Source: Bacillus sp. REN3 (GTDB lineage Bacteria > Bacillota > Bacilli > Bacillales > Cytobacillaceae). Taken from it: a stretch of 64,000 nucleotides of DNA. Position 1 is the first letter of the stretch; each line of letters opens with the position of its first letter. The position numbers and the translations under genes were made by a program. Below are positions 13,565-22,765 of this stretch, in pieces. Location of the stretch: positions 74,796 to 138,795 of the forward strand of contig NZ_JAERSD010000001.1 of assembly GCF_017912555.1 (NCBI RefSeq), in the 5' to 3' direction. Below the pieces are notes generated by a model. It was given only the letters and a program-made list of their open reading frames with translations. It made no database searches and was not told the DNA's origin.

Positions 13565-14196
13565 AGAGAGAGATAGCGGAATCCTTGCTTGAGATTGCAG
13601 CAGTGAGCCTGCAGCCTGAAACCCCTTTTACATGGTCATCGGGATTGAAATCTCCGATATACTGCGATAACCGCCTCACGCTCTCCTACCCGGACATCCG
13701 CCGGAAAATTGCCCAGGGATTGCAGGAACTGGTTGAGGAGCATTTTCCTGGATGTGAGGTGATTGCTGGTACGGCGACTGCTGGCATTCCACATGCCGCC
13801 TGGGTAAGCGACCGGATGGATTTGCCGATGTGCTATGTGCGTTCCAAGGCAAAAGGCCATGGAAAAGGCAATCAAATTGAAGGAATGGTCACTCCCGGAC
13901 AGAAAGTCGTCGTAATCGAAGATCTGATTTCAACGGGCGGAAGTGTCATCGAGGCCGTCATTGCACTACGGGAAGCCGGCTGTGAAGTCCTTGGGGTCGT
14001 ATCCATTTTTACCTATGAGCTCCAGAAGGGAACTGCACAGCTGAAAGAGGCAGGAATCACTGCGTACTCCCTGACTGACTTTACGACTCTATCAAAAGTA
14101 GCCGAAGAAAAAAGCATGATTTCGGAGAAGAATCTAGAGAGTCTTTCGCAGTGGAGACAGGACCCGGCAGGATGGGGCACGGCCAAGTATGAATAA
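13561..14196 (+). CDS. pyrE: Orotate phosphoribosyltransferase
   Basis: Transfers ribose-5-phosphate from PRPP to orotate, giving OMP. The 211-residue protein has the PRPP motif [13 protein letters not shown] near residue 118 and an N-terminal substrate loop with [16 protein letters not shown] near residue 22. It is the last gene of the operon: it overlaps pyrF by four bases and is followed within about 10 bases by a terminator. Confidence 0.96.
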
Positions 14197-14206
14197 TCAA
14201 CCTGGA

Positions 14207-14236
14207 AACGCAGCCGGCAGAAGCTGCGTTTTTCTT
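14207..14236 (+). terminator. Terminator of the pyr operon
   Basis: Stem AACGCAGC (14207-14214) with GCTGCGTT (14223-14230), then a T-rich run. Confidence 0.85.
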
Positions 14237-14386
14237 TTGGTCATATTTTATTGACTGACTGGGCAGAACGGTCTTCAGTGCACCATTAAGGCTGCAGGCT
14301 GCAGGATTTCTAAGATCTCCCATGACAGTTTTGCTGAATGTGCGGACACATTATAGTGCGATAAAACCCTATAGGTTCATTTTACG

Positions 14387-14423
14387 CAAAATTGAACCCT
14401 GCCTTCCACAGGCAGGGTTCAAT
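14387..14423 (-). terminator. Terminator of rqcH
   Basis: Perfect 13-bp inverted repeat ATTGAACCCTGCC (14391-14403) and GGCAGGGTTCAAT (14411-14423); on the minus strand it is followed by TTTT. It lies four bases past the rqcH stop. The stretch 14237-14386 between the two convergent terminators holds nothing I can name. Confidence 0.85.
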
Positions 14424-14427
14424 AACA

Positions 14428-16137
14428 TCATTGCTTCATTTTCAGGATCATGTCTTCATCAGGTGTCACATAGACAGTTTGCTGCTGTTCATAAATGACG
14501 AATCCGGGCTTCGCTCCAGACGGCTTCTTTACATGGCGTACCTTTGTGAAGTCAACAGGTACAGAGCTCGAATTACGCGCTTTACTGAAGTAAGCGGCGA
14601 TATTGGCAGCCTCAAGGATTGTTTCTTCGGAAGGCTCCTTGCTGCGGATGACGACGTGCGAACCTGGGATGTCCTTTGTGTGGAGCCAGATTTCGTCACG
14701 TCCGGCGACTTTATTCGTTAAGTAATCATTTTGCTTGTTATTTTTTCCGGCCAGAATTTCCATGCCATCGGATGAAATATACTTTTCAAGCACAGGTTTC
14801 AAGTTTTGTTTGTTCTTGTTCTGCTTTCTCTGGCGTGCCCTGATATAGCCTCCCTCAATGAGTTCTTCCCTGATCTCTTCAATATCTTTTGGCGAAGCAG
14901 CTTCAATTTGCTGTAGCAATCCTTCAAAGTAGGCTGCCTCTTCTGCGGCGATTTCGATCTGTTCCTTGATGATCTTCACTGAATTCTTTGCCTTTTGGTA
15001 TTTCGTAAAATATTTCTGGGCATTTTCGCTAGGTGTTTTACGCGGATCCAGCGGGATTGTGACCGACGCACCTTCTTCATCATAGTAATTCACAACGGTT
15101 AGTTCCTTCATTCCTTTTTCAGCCATGAAAAGATTCGCGGTCAGCAGTTCTCCAAACAGCTGGTACTGATCCGCTCTTTTCGCCTCGACTAAGGTAGCTT
15201 CAAGTTTATTGATTTTCTTTTCATTCTTTTCTTTTTCATTGATGATTAGCCGTTCAAGATCACTTCCCTGCTGTTTGACTCTGTCACGTTCAGCTTTTCC
15301 GAAGTAAAACCGGTCAAGCATGCTGCTGATAGAGGGGAATGTTTTCGATTCGCCTACAAGATGTTCCAGCGTGAACAGGTAAAATGCTTCTTTATTCTTT
15401 CCATAGGTGATTGCGGGCTTATAGGAATGGCTCCTGAACCGATCCATTAAACTAATGAACGACTTTGGCAGGGTGACCCGATTCGCAAGGCCGGCTCTAT
15501 GGACAATTTCCTTCGCGAGCAAGGGAGAGACTCCGGCAAAGCCAGCGACCAGCTGCTTTTCGAGGTTCCCTGCGTTGAAATCAATTGCCCTAAGGATATC
15601 GTCCGTTCCAGCGTTGAGTGGGTCTGCTTTTTTCTGTTCCGGGGGCATAATGTATGGATGCCCTGGCATGACGGCACGGTGGGAATTGATGGCAAATGAA
15701 ACATGCTTTATGCTGTCAAGAATGTTATTATTAGTTTGATCGACAATGATGATGTTGCTGTGGCGTCCCATGATTTCCACAATGAGCTGCTTGCTAGAGA
15801 CATCTCCGATTTCATTCCTGCCTTTCACCTCGAAAATGATGATGCGGTCCAAACCCGCCTGCCTGATGTCCTCGATAATGAATCCTTCCAGATGCTTTCG
15901 CAGCAGCATACAGAACATTGGCGGTTCATTTGGGTTATCGTATTGCTCATTCGTAATCTGCACCCTTGCATAGGTTGGATGCGCGGAAAGCAGGACTTTA
16001 TGGTTGCCGCCGTGCGCCCTTACAGACAGGATGATTTCGTTTTTATATGGCTGGTGGATTTTATTGATTCGTCCACCTTTCAGCAGGGAAGAAATTTCGT
16101 TTGTTATCGCTCGTGTAAACAATCCATCAAATGACAT
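14428..16137 (-). CDS. rqcH: Ribosome quality-control protein RqcH (NFACT family)
   Basis: Binds stalled 50S-peptidyl-tRNA complexes and recruits tRNA-Ala to add C-terminal alanine tails that mark nascent chains for degradation; older literature calls the family FbpA (fibronectin-binding). The 569-residue protein has an N-terminal NFACT-N domain, with Asp97-Arg98 in the known tRNA-binding position, a central HhH plus coiled coil (about 270-430, [10 protein letters not shown]) and a C-terminal NFACT-R domain with [16 protein letters not shown]. It is transcribed away from yloB. It is alone on its strand, with its own terminator. Confidence 0.95.
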   Translation of the reverse strand: MSFDGLFTRAITNEISSLLKGGRINKIHQPYKNEIILSVRAHGGNHKVLLSAHPTYARVQITNEQYDNPNEPPMFCMLLRKHLEGFIIEDIRQAGLDRIIIFEVKGRNEIGDVSSKQLIVEIMGRHSNIIIVDQTNNNILDSIKHVSFAINSHRAVMPGHPYIMPPEQKKADPLNAGTDDILRAIDFNAGNLEKQLVAGFAGVSPLLAKEIVHRAGLANRVTLPKSFISLMDRFRSHSYKPAITYGKNKEAFYLFTLEHLVGESKTFPSISSMLDRFYFGKAERDRVKQQGSDLERLIINEKEKNEKKINKLEATLVEAKRADQYQLFGELLTANLFMAEKGMKELTVVNYYDEEGASVTIPLDPRKTPSENAQKYFTKYQKAKNSVKIIKEQIEIAAEEAAYFEGLLQQIEAASPKDIEEIREELIEGGYIRARQRKQNKNKQNLKPVLEKYISSDGMEILAGKNNKQNDYLTNKVAGRDEIWLHTKDIPGSHVVIRSKEPSEETILEAANIAAYFSKARNSSSVPVDFTKVRHVKKPSGAKPGFVIYEQQQTVYVTPDEDMILKMKQ

Positions 16138-16438
16138 GGCATGACATCCTTTTAAATATTTGTCTTATTTTTCATGATAGCATTTTTTTGGACAGGGCTG
16201 AATAAGCTTTCTGTAGATAGCATGAAGGTTAAATTTTTTTTGGGTTTTGACAAATGTCCTGCCTGAGCCGCAATCGGCTGGAGGATTGATCTCTTTCGAT
16301 TCGAAAGGCTAAAGAACATCATCCGCCGTGGCGCCCTCTGCCTGGTTTCCAGGTTCGGTGTTTAGCCAAGTTTCCCTATATGGGCACCCTGCGCTTTGCT
16401 TCAGGACAGGACATAGAAGGAGGAAGTGTGATAGCCCC
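16138..16438. other. Divergent intergenic region rqcH/yloB
   Basis: About 300 bases between the divergent start codons. The left part is A/T-rich, with a weak minus-strand -10 (TATCAT, 16174-16179). The right part, 16254-16414, is GC-richer and appears to form a closed multi-hairpin leader on the yloB side, entered separately. No clear SigA promoter was found for yloB. Confidence 0.7.
16254..16414 (+). ncRNA. Candidate structured 5' leader of yloB (riboswitch-like)
   Basis: The ends pair as a 13-bp helix: ATGTCCTGCCTGA (16254-16266) with TCAGGACAGGACAT (16401-16414), with one bulged A at 16406. Inside are a hairpin GCCG-CAAT-CGGC (16267-16278), CTTTCG/CGAAAG (16293-16307), CCTGG-TTT-CCAGG (16341-16353) extended by CGCC/GGTG, and CCC-TATAT-GGG (16374-16384). 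The helix ends five bases before the AGGAGG ribosome-binding site of yloB. I do not recognise the yybP-ykoY, M-box, SAM, T-box or c-di-AMP consensus in it. The structure is an inference from pairing. Confidence 0.5.
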
Positions 16439-19129
16439 ATGAAATTCCATGAGATGAATCAAAAAGAAATTGCCTACGCTTTAAGAACAGATTTTACAGA
16501 AGGTTTGGACGAAAAGGAAGTAAAAAGCAGACAGGAACAGCATGGATTTAACGTTTTGGCGGAAGGTGAAAGACAGTCTGCTTTGCTGCTGTTTTTCAGC
16601 CAGTTCAAGGATTTTATGGTCCTTGTGCTTTTGGCTGCAACGCTGATTTCCGGACTGCTTGGGGAAGTGATCGATGCAATCGCGATCATTGCCATCGTTA
16701 TTGTCAATGGGATTCTTGGCTTTTTCCAGGAAAGGAAAGCAGAGAAGTCATTGGATGCGTTGAAGGAATTATCCGCCCCGCAAGTCAGTGTGCTTAGGGA
16801 TGGGACCTGGATAAAAATTCCTTCGAAGGAGGTCGTCCCAGGAGATATCCTGAAATTTGCAAGCGGTGACAGGATTGGAGCGGATATCCGTCTAATTGAA
16901 TCAAGGAGCCTGGAAATCGAAGAATCAGCTCTTACCGGCGAGTCTGTTCCAGTACAAAAGCATGTTGACCCATTAAGGATTCCAGACCCGGGACTAGGGG
17001 ATATGGAAAACATGGCATTCATGGGTACGATGGTCACAAGGGGAAGCGGTACAGGGGTTGCGGTGGCAACAGGGATGAAAACGGCGATGGGGCAGATCGC
17101 TAATTTGCTCCAAACAGCCGAGGCACAGGAAACCCCGCTCCAGCGCAGGCTTGGGCAGCTCGGGAAAATCCTGATCACGACAGCATTGTTCCTGACGCTG
17201 CTAGTTGTCGGCATCGGTGTTCTCCGCGGGCACGATCTATATACGATGTTCCTCGCGGGTGTGAGCCTCGCAGTCGCAGCTATTCCTGAAGGTCTGCCGG
17301 CGATTGTAACGGTCGCGTTGAGCCTCGGCGTCCAGCGGATGATCAGGACGAATGCGATTGTCAGGAAGCTGCCTGCGGTTGAAACCCTTGGATGCGCGTC
17401 TGTTATTTGCTCGGACAAGACAGGGACGATGACTCAAAACAAAATGACTGTCACCCACTTGTGGAGCGGGGGAAAGACGTGGACAGTGGATGGTGTCGGC
17501 TATTCTCCTGAAGGATCGTTTTTCCATAAAGGGACAAAGATTGAACCGCATTCCGAAAAATCGCTGCAGCAGCTGTTGACATTCGGGATGCTATGCAACC
17601 ATGCAGAAATGGCAGATAAAGATGGGGAATATGCTATAGATGGAGATCCGACTGAAGGAGCGCTATTGGTTGCTGCCATGAAGGCGGGATACAGAAGGCC
17701 GGATTTGCTTGAGCAATTTGAAATTGTGAAGGAGTTCCCATTCGATTCACAAAGGAAAATGATGAGCATGATTGTCAAGGATAAGACTGGGAGGACATTC
17801 GCAGTCGTAAAAGGGGCGCCTGACGTCCTTGTCGGCTTGAGTAATTCGATCCTTTGGGATCATAGACAGCAAATGCTTTCAAAGGAGCTGGCATCCAGAG
17901 TTCAAAGTGCTATCGATGAACTGGCTGGAAATGCGCTGAGGACGATAGCCATCGCCTATAAGCCAATACCGGAAAAAACGGTCGTCCTGAATGAAAATGA
18001 AGCTGAAAATGGGCTGACGTTCATCGGTCTGCAGGGCATGATCGACCCTCCGCGCCCGGAAGTAAAGGCAGCGGTTAAAGAATGCAGGGATGCAGGCATC
18101 AAGACAGTAATGATTACCGGTGACCACGTGATCACAGCCAAAGCAATCGCACAGCAGCTTGGGATTTTATCAAAGGGCAGCAAGGTCATCGATGGCAAGG
18201 TGCTCTCGGAATGGTCCGTCAATGAGCTTGAGGAAGTAGTCGAAGAAGTAACCGTTTTTGCCAGGGTTTCGCCAGAGCACAAGCTGAAAATCGTCAAGGC
18301 ACTCCAGAACAGAGGGCACATTGTCGCAATGACGGGCGATGGAGTGAATGATGCGCCCGCGATCAAGGCAGCCGATATTGGTGTTGCGATGGGCATCACC
18401 GGTACCGATGTAGCAAAAGAGGCATCATCACTAGTTTTGCTGGATGATAATTTTGCGACGATTAAAGCTGCGATCAAGGAAGGGCGCAATATCTATGAGA
18501 ATATCAGGAAATTCATCAGATACCTGCTTGCATCCAATGTAGGGGAAATTTTGGTAATGCTTTTTGCGATGATTCTCGGTCTTCCGCTACCGCTCGTCCC
18601 CATCCAGATCCTTTGGGTCAACCTTGTGACTGACGGTTTGCCTGCGATGGCCCTTGGGCTTGACCAGCCGGAGGATAACGTGATGAAACGGCCGCCGCGA
18701 CATCCAAAAGAGGGAGTCTTTGCCCGCGGTCTCGGATGGAAAGTGATATCCAGAGGATTTTTGATTGGACTTGTTACATTGATAGCCTTTATGATCGTGT
18801 ATAAAAGGGACCCGGACAATCTCGTCTATGCCCAGACAATTGCCTTCTCCACTCTGGTAATGGCCCAGCTGATCCATGTGTTCGACTGCAGGAGCGAAAA
18901 GTCTGTTTTTGCCCGCAATCCGTTTGGCAACAAATACTTGATATGGGCTGTGGTATCTTCATTAGTGCTGGTTTTGGCAACCATCTATATTCCTGCTCTC
19001 CAGCCGGTATTCCATACAATGCCCATTATAGCAGCTGACTGGCTGCTCGTGGCCGGCTTATCAGCAGTTCCCACATTTTTGCTCGCCGGAACATTTTTTG
19101 CAAGAAAAACAAAGAGAAATATGGTATAA
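16439..19129 (+). CDS. yloB: Calcium-transporting P-type ATPase (YloB, SERCA-like)
   Basis: P2A-type cation pump of the cytoplasmic membrane; the B. subtilis homologue YloB is a Ca2+ ATPase. The 896-residue protein has the A-domain TGES motif (ALTGESVPV), the phosphorylation motif ICSDKTGTMTQNK, the hinge motif MTGDGVNDAPAIKAADIG, the calcium-site residues AAIPEGLPA in M4 and a ten-helix membrane layout. The ATG at 16439 gives MKFHEMNQKE, as in relatives; AGGAGG at 16419-16424 is 14 bases upstream, longer than usual. A frame extended to 16328 would run through the structured leader and is rejected. Divergent from rqcH. Confidence 0.95.
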   Translation: MKFHEMNQKEIAYALRTDFTEGLDEKEVKSRQEQHGFNVLAEGERQSALLLFFSQFKDFMVLVLLAATLISGLLGEVIDAIAIIAIVIVNGILGFFQERKAEKSLDALKELSAPQVSVLRDGTWIKIPSKEVVPGDILKFASGDRIGADIRLIESRSLEIEESALTGESVPVQKHVDPLRIPDPGLGDMENMAFMGTMVTRGSGTGVAVATGMKTAMGQIANLLQTAEAQETPLQRRLGQLGKILITTALFLTLLVVGIGVLRGHDLYTMFLAGVSLAVAAIPEGLPAIVTVALSLGVQRMIRTNAIVRKLPAVETLGCASVICSDKTGTMTQNKMTVTHLWSGGKTWTVDGVGYSPEGSFFHKGTKIEPHSEKSLQQLLTFGMLCNHAEMADKDGEYAIDGDPTEGALLVAAMKAGYRRPDLLEQFEIVKEFPFDSQRKMMSMIVKDKTGRTFAVVKGAPDVLVGLSNSILWDHRQQMLSKELASRVQSAIDELAGNALRTIAIAYKPIPEKTVVLNENEAENGLTFIGLQGMIDPPRPEVKAAVKECRDAGIKTVMITGDHVITAKAIAQQLGILSKGSKVIDGKVLSEWSVNELEEVVEEVTVFARVSPEHKLKIVKALQNRGHIVAMTGDGVNDAPAIKAADIGVAMGITGTDVAKEASSLVLLDDNFATIKAAIKEGRNIYENIRKFIRYLLASNVGEILVMLFAMILGLPLPLVPIQILWVNLVTDGLPAMALGLDQPEDNVMKRPPRHPKEGVFARGLGWKVISRGFLIGLVTLIAFMIVYKRDPDNLVYAQTIAFSTLVMAQLIHVFDCRSEKSVFARNPFGNKYLIWAVVSSLVLVLATIYIPALQPVFHTMPIIAADWLLVAGLSAVPTFLLAGTFFARKTKRNMV

Positions 19130-19136
19130 TCCGTTA

Positions 19137-19170
19137 GGTAATAGAGAAGGCTCTATTGCCTTTCTTTTTT
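19137..19170 (+). terminator. Terminator of yloB
   Basis: GGTAATAGAG (19137-19146) pairs with CTCTATTGCC (19151-19160) with one G-T wobble, then tttctttttt. Confidence 0.8.
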
Positions 19171-19199
19171 AGATAAGTTTTGTTGGTTGATAGGGTGGT

Positions 19200-19228
19200 T
19201 TTTTCCGAAGGAGGGCCCCTTTTTTTAT
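19200..19228. terminator. Possible second, bidirectional terminator hairpin
   Basis: A run of T, then aaggagggccccttttttt, lets AAGG.GG pair with CCCCTT and is followed by T on the plus strand and preceded by its complement for the minus strand. It is a short stem and could be a leftover. Confidence 0.4.
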
Positions 19229-19376
19229 ATCACGGCTGCTCCCATTCTTGCAGCGTGTCCCGGAAATCTCTTTGGGAAAGGTTTTTTTGGTTCCTCTATC
19301 ACGTATAACATAGAATTTGCCCTCTTCATGGGTCTATAACAGGTTCGACTTTTTAGAGAGATTGGATGTGTCTTCA

Positions 19377-20252
19377 ATGGTCGTCAGTATGACTGGATTT
19401 GGAAGGAGCAAAGCTGAATCGGACCGATTCAGTGTGACGGTCGAGGTGAAGACGGTTAACCACCGTTTTTGCGAGTTTCATATTCGCATGCCCCGCCAGC
19501 TCCTGAAAACAGAAGAAAAGATAAAAAAGAAACTTGGCGAACAGATCAAAAGAGGGAGAGTAGAAGTTTTTGTTACTTTGGAAGGGGAAGGAATTGTCAG
19601 CAGGAGCGTACATATTGACTGGGAAGCACTGGACGAGTACGTCCATTACATATCTGAAATAAAAAACAGATACAGCATTCCGGGGGAAATCCAGCTTTCG
19701 GATCTTATAAACCGGGAAGAAATCATCTATGTTGAAGAGAAAGAGACAGAGAATGCCGAACTTGAACAGCTTGTGCTGGCTGCAGCTGAGAATGCTGCCA
19801 TCCAGTTGAAAGAAATGCGCCTTCAGGAAGGAAGAGCCCTTGAGAGCGATGTCCTAAACAATATTCAGTTATTGAAAGAACATACCGCCAAAGTCGAACG
19901 ATTCGCTCCGGATGTGGTTGAACAATACCGGGAACGGCTTCTCAAAAGGATGGAAGAGTTCGTAACTGGCCAGGCTGATGAGGACAGGGTGCTGACGGAG
20001 GTGGCTTTTTTTGCCGATAAAGCAGATATCAGTGAGGAAATCACCCGGCTTCGCAGCCATGTGGACCAATTCATGCAAATCCTCAAGGCTAGTGAACCTG
20101 TTGGCAGGAAGCTTGATTTTTTGCTTCAGGAAATGAACCGGGAGGTCAATACGATCGGCTCCAAAGCAAATGACGCTAGAGTTGCCAGGGAAGTTGTCGA
20201 GATGAAGAGCCTCCTTGAAAAGGTGAAAGAACAAGTACAGAATATAGAGTAG
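19377..20252 (+). CDS. yloC: YicC/YloC-family endoribonuclease
   Basis: Member of the YicC family, metal-dependent endoribonucleases implicated in RNA turnover. The 291-residue protein has the N-terminal MTGFGRSKAE motif, a central helical region rich in Glu and Lys, and the conserved C-terminal NREVNTIGSKANDA segment near residue 255. I start it at ATG 19377 (MVVSMTGFGR); ATG 19389 is a possible alternative, and a frame from 19317 adds an unconserved tail. The ribosome-binding site is weak. First gene of yloC-remA-gmk-rpoZ. Confidence 0.9.
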   Translation: MVVSMTGFGRSKAESDRFSVTVEVKTVNHRFCEFHIRMPRQLLKTEEKIKKKLGEQIKRGRVEVFVTLEGEGIVSRSVHIDWEALDEYVHYISEIKNRYSIPGEIQLSDLINREEIIYVEEKETENAELEQLVLAAAENAAIQLKEMRLQEGRALESDVLNNIQLLKEHTAKVERFAPDVVEQYRERLLKRMEEFVTGQADEDRVLTEVAFFADKADISEEITRLRSHVDQFMQILKASEPVGRKLDFLLQEMNREVNTIGSKANDARVAREVVEMKSLLEKVKEQVQNIE

Positions 20253-20304
20253 AGTTTAGAAGGACCTTAACAAGGCCAAAATAAATGATGATTGGGGGGC
20301 AATC

Positions 20305-20568
20305 ATGGGAATAAAACTTATTAATATAGGTTTCGGCAATATCGTTTCGGCAAACAGGATCATTTCAATTGTCAGTCCTGAATCCGCGCCGATCAAAAGG
20401 ATCATCCAGGATGCCAGGGACAAGGGGTCCCTGATCGATGCCACATATGGAAGAAGGACCCGGGCTGTCATCGTGATGGACAGCGACCATGTCATTCTTT
20501 CTGCGGTCCAGCCGGAAACGGTGGCACATCGTTTGAATGACCGGGATGATATTATAGATGAAGGGTAG
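20305..20568 (+). CDS. remA: Extracellular matrix regulator RemA
   Basis: Small DNA-binding protein that in B. subtilis activates biofilm matrix and osmoprotection genes, forming ring-like oligomers. The 87-residue protein starts [19 protein letters not shown] and includes the conserved [15 protein letters not shown] region near residue 46. A ttggggggc ribosome-binding site precedes it. Lying between yloC and gmk is the standard position. Confidence 0.95.
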   Translation: MGIKLINIGFGNIVSANRIISIVSPESAPIKRIIQDARDKGSLIDATYGRRTRAVIVMDSDHVILSAVQPETVAHRLNDRDDIIDEG

Positions 20569-20578
20569 GACTAGATAA

Positions 20579-21193
<615 letters not shown>

Positions 21194-21195
21194 CC

Positions 21196-21420
21196 ATGCT
21201 ATATCCTTCTATCGATTCTTTAATGACAAAAATTGATTCGAAATATTCTCTTGTATCAGTGGCTGCCAAGCGCGCCCGCAGCATGCAGCTGCAAATGGAT
21301 GGCAAACTCGATAACTATGTTTCCCATAAATTCGTCGGCAAAGCACTTGAGGAAATCAACGCTGATAAGCTTCACTTCAAAACAGCCGGAAGCCACGAAG
21401 AGTTAAACATCAATGAATGA
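21196..21420 (+). CDS. rpoZ: RNA polymerase omega subunit
   Basis: Small subunit that helps fold and hold the beta' subunit of RNA polymerase. The 74-residue protein begins [20 protein letters not shown] and carries the conserved AAKRARSMQ motif near residue 24. A TTG at 21190 would add two residues; the ATG at 21196 matches relatives. It ends the yloC-rpoZ group and is followed by a strong terminator. Confidence 0.94.
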   Translation: MLYPSIDSLMTKIDSKYSLVSVAAKRARSMQLQMDGKLDNYVSHKFVGKALEEINADKLHFKTAGSHEELNINE

Positions 21421-21426
21421 CCGATG

Positions 21427-21458
21427 ATAACAACCTGTTCCGGGTTGTTATTTTTTTT
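21427..21458 (+). terminator. Terminator of rpoZ
   Basis: ATAACAACC (21427-21435) pairs with GGTTGTTAT (21443-21451), followed by T8. Confidence 0.88.
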
Positions 21459-21553
21459 GCGGCCAATAGGGATTCCGCTTTTATGCTTAATGAGCAAAAA
21501 AATGGTATAGTTCTATCATAATGAAAGTTTGTGACCAATGGGGGTTCTCTGAC

Positions 21554-22765
21554 ATGCTGAACGGAAAGAAAATCTTATTATGCGTAACCGGCGGAATCGC
21601 CGTATATAAGGCTGCCGCACTTACGAGCAAACTGACGCAGGCCGGAGCGGAAGTAAAGGTTATCCTAAGCGAATCGGCAGCAAAATTCGTCACGCCGCTG
21701 ACCTTTCAGGCATTGTCGCAAAGCGAAGTGTATACAGATACATTCGATGAAAAACATCCTGAAAAAATCGCGCATATCTACCTCGCAGATTGGGCGGATT
21801 TGATCATGATCGCCCCTGCGACTGCAAACATTATCGGCAAGCTGGCGAATGGCATTGCTGACAATATGATCTCGACAACATTGCTTGCTGCCACGGCTCC
21901 GGTTTGGATTGCCCCGGCGATGAATGTCCACATGTATAGCCATCCAGCCGTACAAAGAAACATGGAAACGTTAAAAACTTTTGGATACAGCTTCATCGAA
22001 CCGGGAGAAGGATATTTGGCCTGCGGCTATACCGGGAAAGGAAGGCTGGAGGAACCTGATACAATCGTTGAACTGGCAACAGGATTCTTCAACAGGAAAA
22101 CGGGTGAGCTTGCAGGAAAAACCATCCTGATTACTGCTGGACCGACACGCGAAAGAATCGATCCTGTCCGGTTCATCTCTAACCATTCAACAGGAAAGAT
22201 GGGCTACGCGCTTGCAGCAGAGGCCGTCAAAATGGGAGCGAAAGTCATCCTCGTCTCAGGCCCTGTAAACATTGAAGCCCCTGATGGGGCAGAGCTTGTG
22301 CGTGTTGAGAGTGCTGCCCAGATGTATCATCAAGTGCTTGAACGATTTGATGATGCCGATGTTGTCATAAAGACGGCAGCAGTGGCTGATTACCGGCCGA
22401 AACATGTGTATGATGAAAAACTGAAGAAGAAGGAAGGCGGCCAATCGATCGAACTTGAGCGCACAAAGGATATCCTATTCGAGCTCGGACAGAAGAAAAA
22501 AGGCCAGTTTCTTGTAGGCTTTGCCGCTGAAACGAACAATGTCGAAGATTATGCCCGAGGAAAGCTTGCGAAAAAGAATGCGGATATGATTGTTGCGAAC
22601 AACGTGAAACAGGCAGGGGCTGGTTTTGGCTCTGATACGAATATTGTTACCATCTTCAAAAAGGACGGCTCCCAGCTCGATTTTCCGCTGATGGCAAAAG
22701 AGAAGGTGGCAAAGGCAATCCTTACGGAATTGGTGAAGGTGATGAAAGAGGGGGATCGCCTATGA
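21554..22765 (+). CDS. coaBC: Bifunctional phosphopantothenoylcysteine decarboxylase/phosphopantothenate-cysteine ligase
   Basis: Carries out two consecutive steps of coenzyme A synthesis. The N-terminal flavoprotein half (CoaC, about 1-190) has CVTGGIAVYKA, the PAMN motif (APAMNVHMY) and the active-site Cys in YLACGYTGKGR; the C-terminal half (CoaB, about 190-400) has ITAGPTRERIDPVRFISN and the KLKKKEGG dimer motif. It is 403 residues from the ATG at 21554 (MLNGKKILLC), which has ggggtt upstream; an ATG at 21521 would add 11 unconserved residues. Overlaps priA by ATGA. Confidence 0.95.
   Translation: MLNGKKILLCVTGGIAVYKAAALTSKLTQAGAEVKVILSESAAKFVTPLTFQALSQSEVYTDTFDEKHPEKIAHIYLADWADLIMIAPATANIIGKLANGIADNMISTTLLAATAPVWIAPAMNVHMYSHPAVQRNMETLKTFGYSFIEPGEGYLACGYTGKGRLEEPDTIVELATGFFNRKTGELAGKTILITAGPTRERIDPVRFISNHSTGKMGYALAAEAVKMGAKVILVSGPVNIEAPDGAELVRVESAAQMYHQVLERFDDADVVIKTAAVADYRPKHVYDEKLKKKEGGQSIELERTKDILFELGQKKKGQFLVGFAAETNNVEDYARGKLAKKNADMIVANNVKQAGAGFGSDTNIVTIFKKDGSQLDFPLMAKEKVAKAILTELVKVMKEGDRL

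Noticed and set aside
14392-14721. 109-codon plus-strand open frame antisense to rqcH
   Set aside because: It runs over the rqcH terminator and the strongly conserved NFACT-R coding region; a shadow frame.
16371-16395. Possible M-box (Mg2+) riboswitch core, from cctatatgggcacc
   Set aside because: Only a short likeness to the M-box segment; the other conserved elements of that class are missing.
16328-16438. 37-residue N-terminal extension of the yloB product
   Set aside because: The extension is unlike YloB relatives, has no ribosome-binding site and overlaps the leader whose ends pair over 13 bp.
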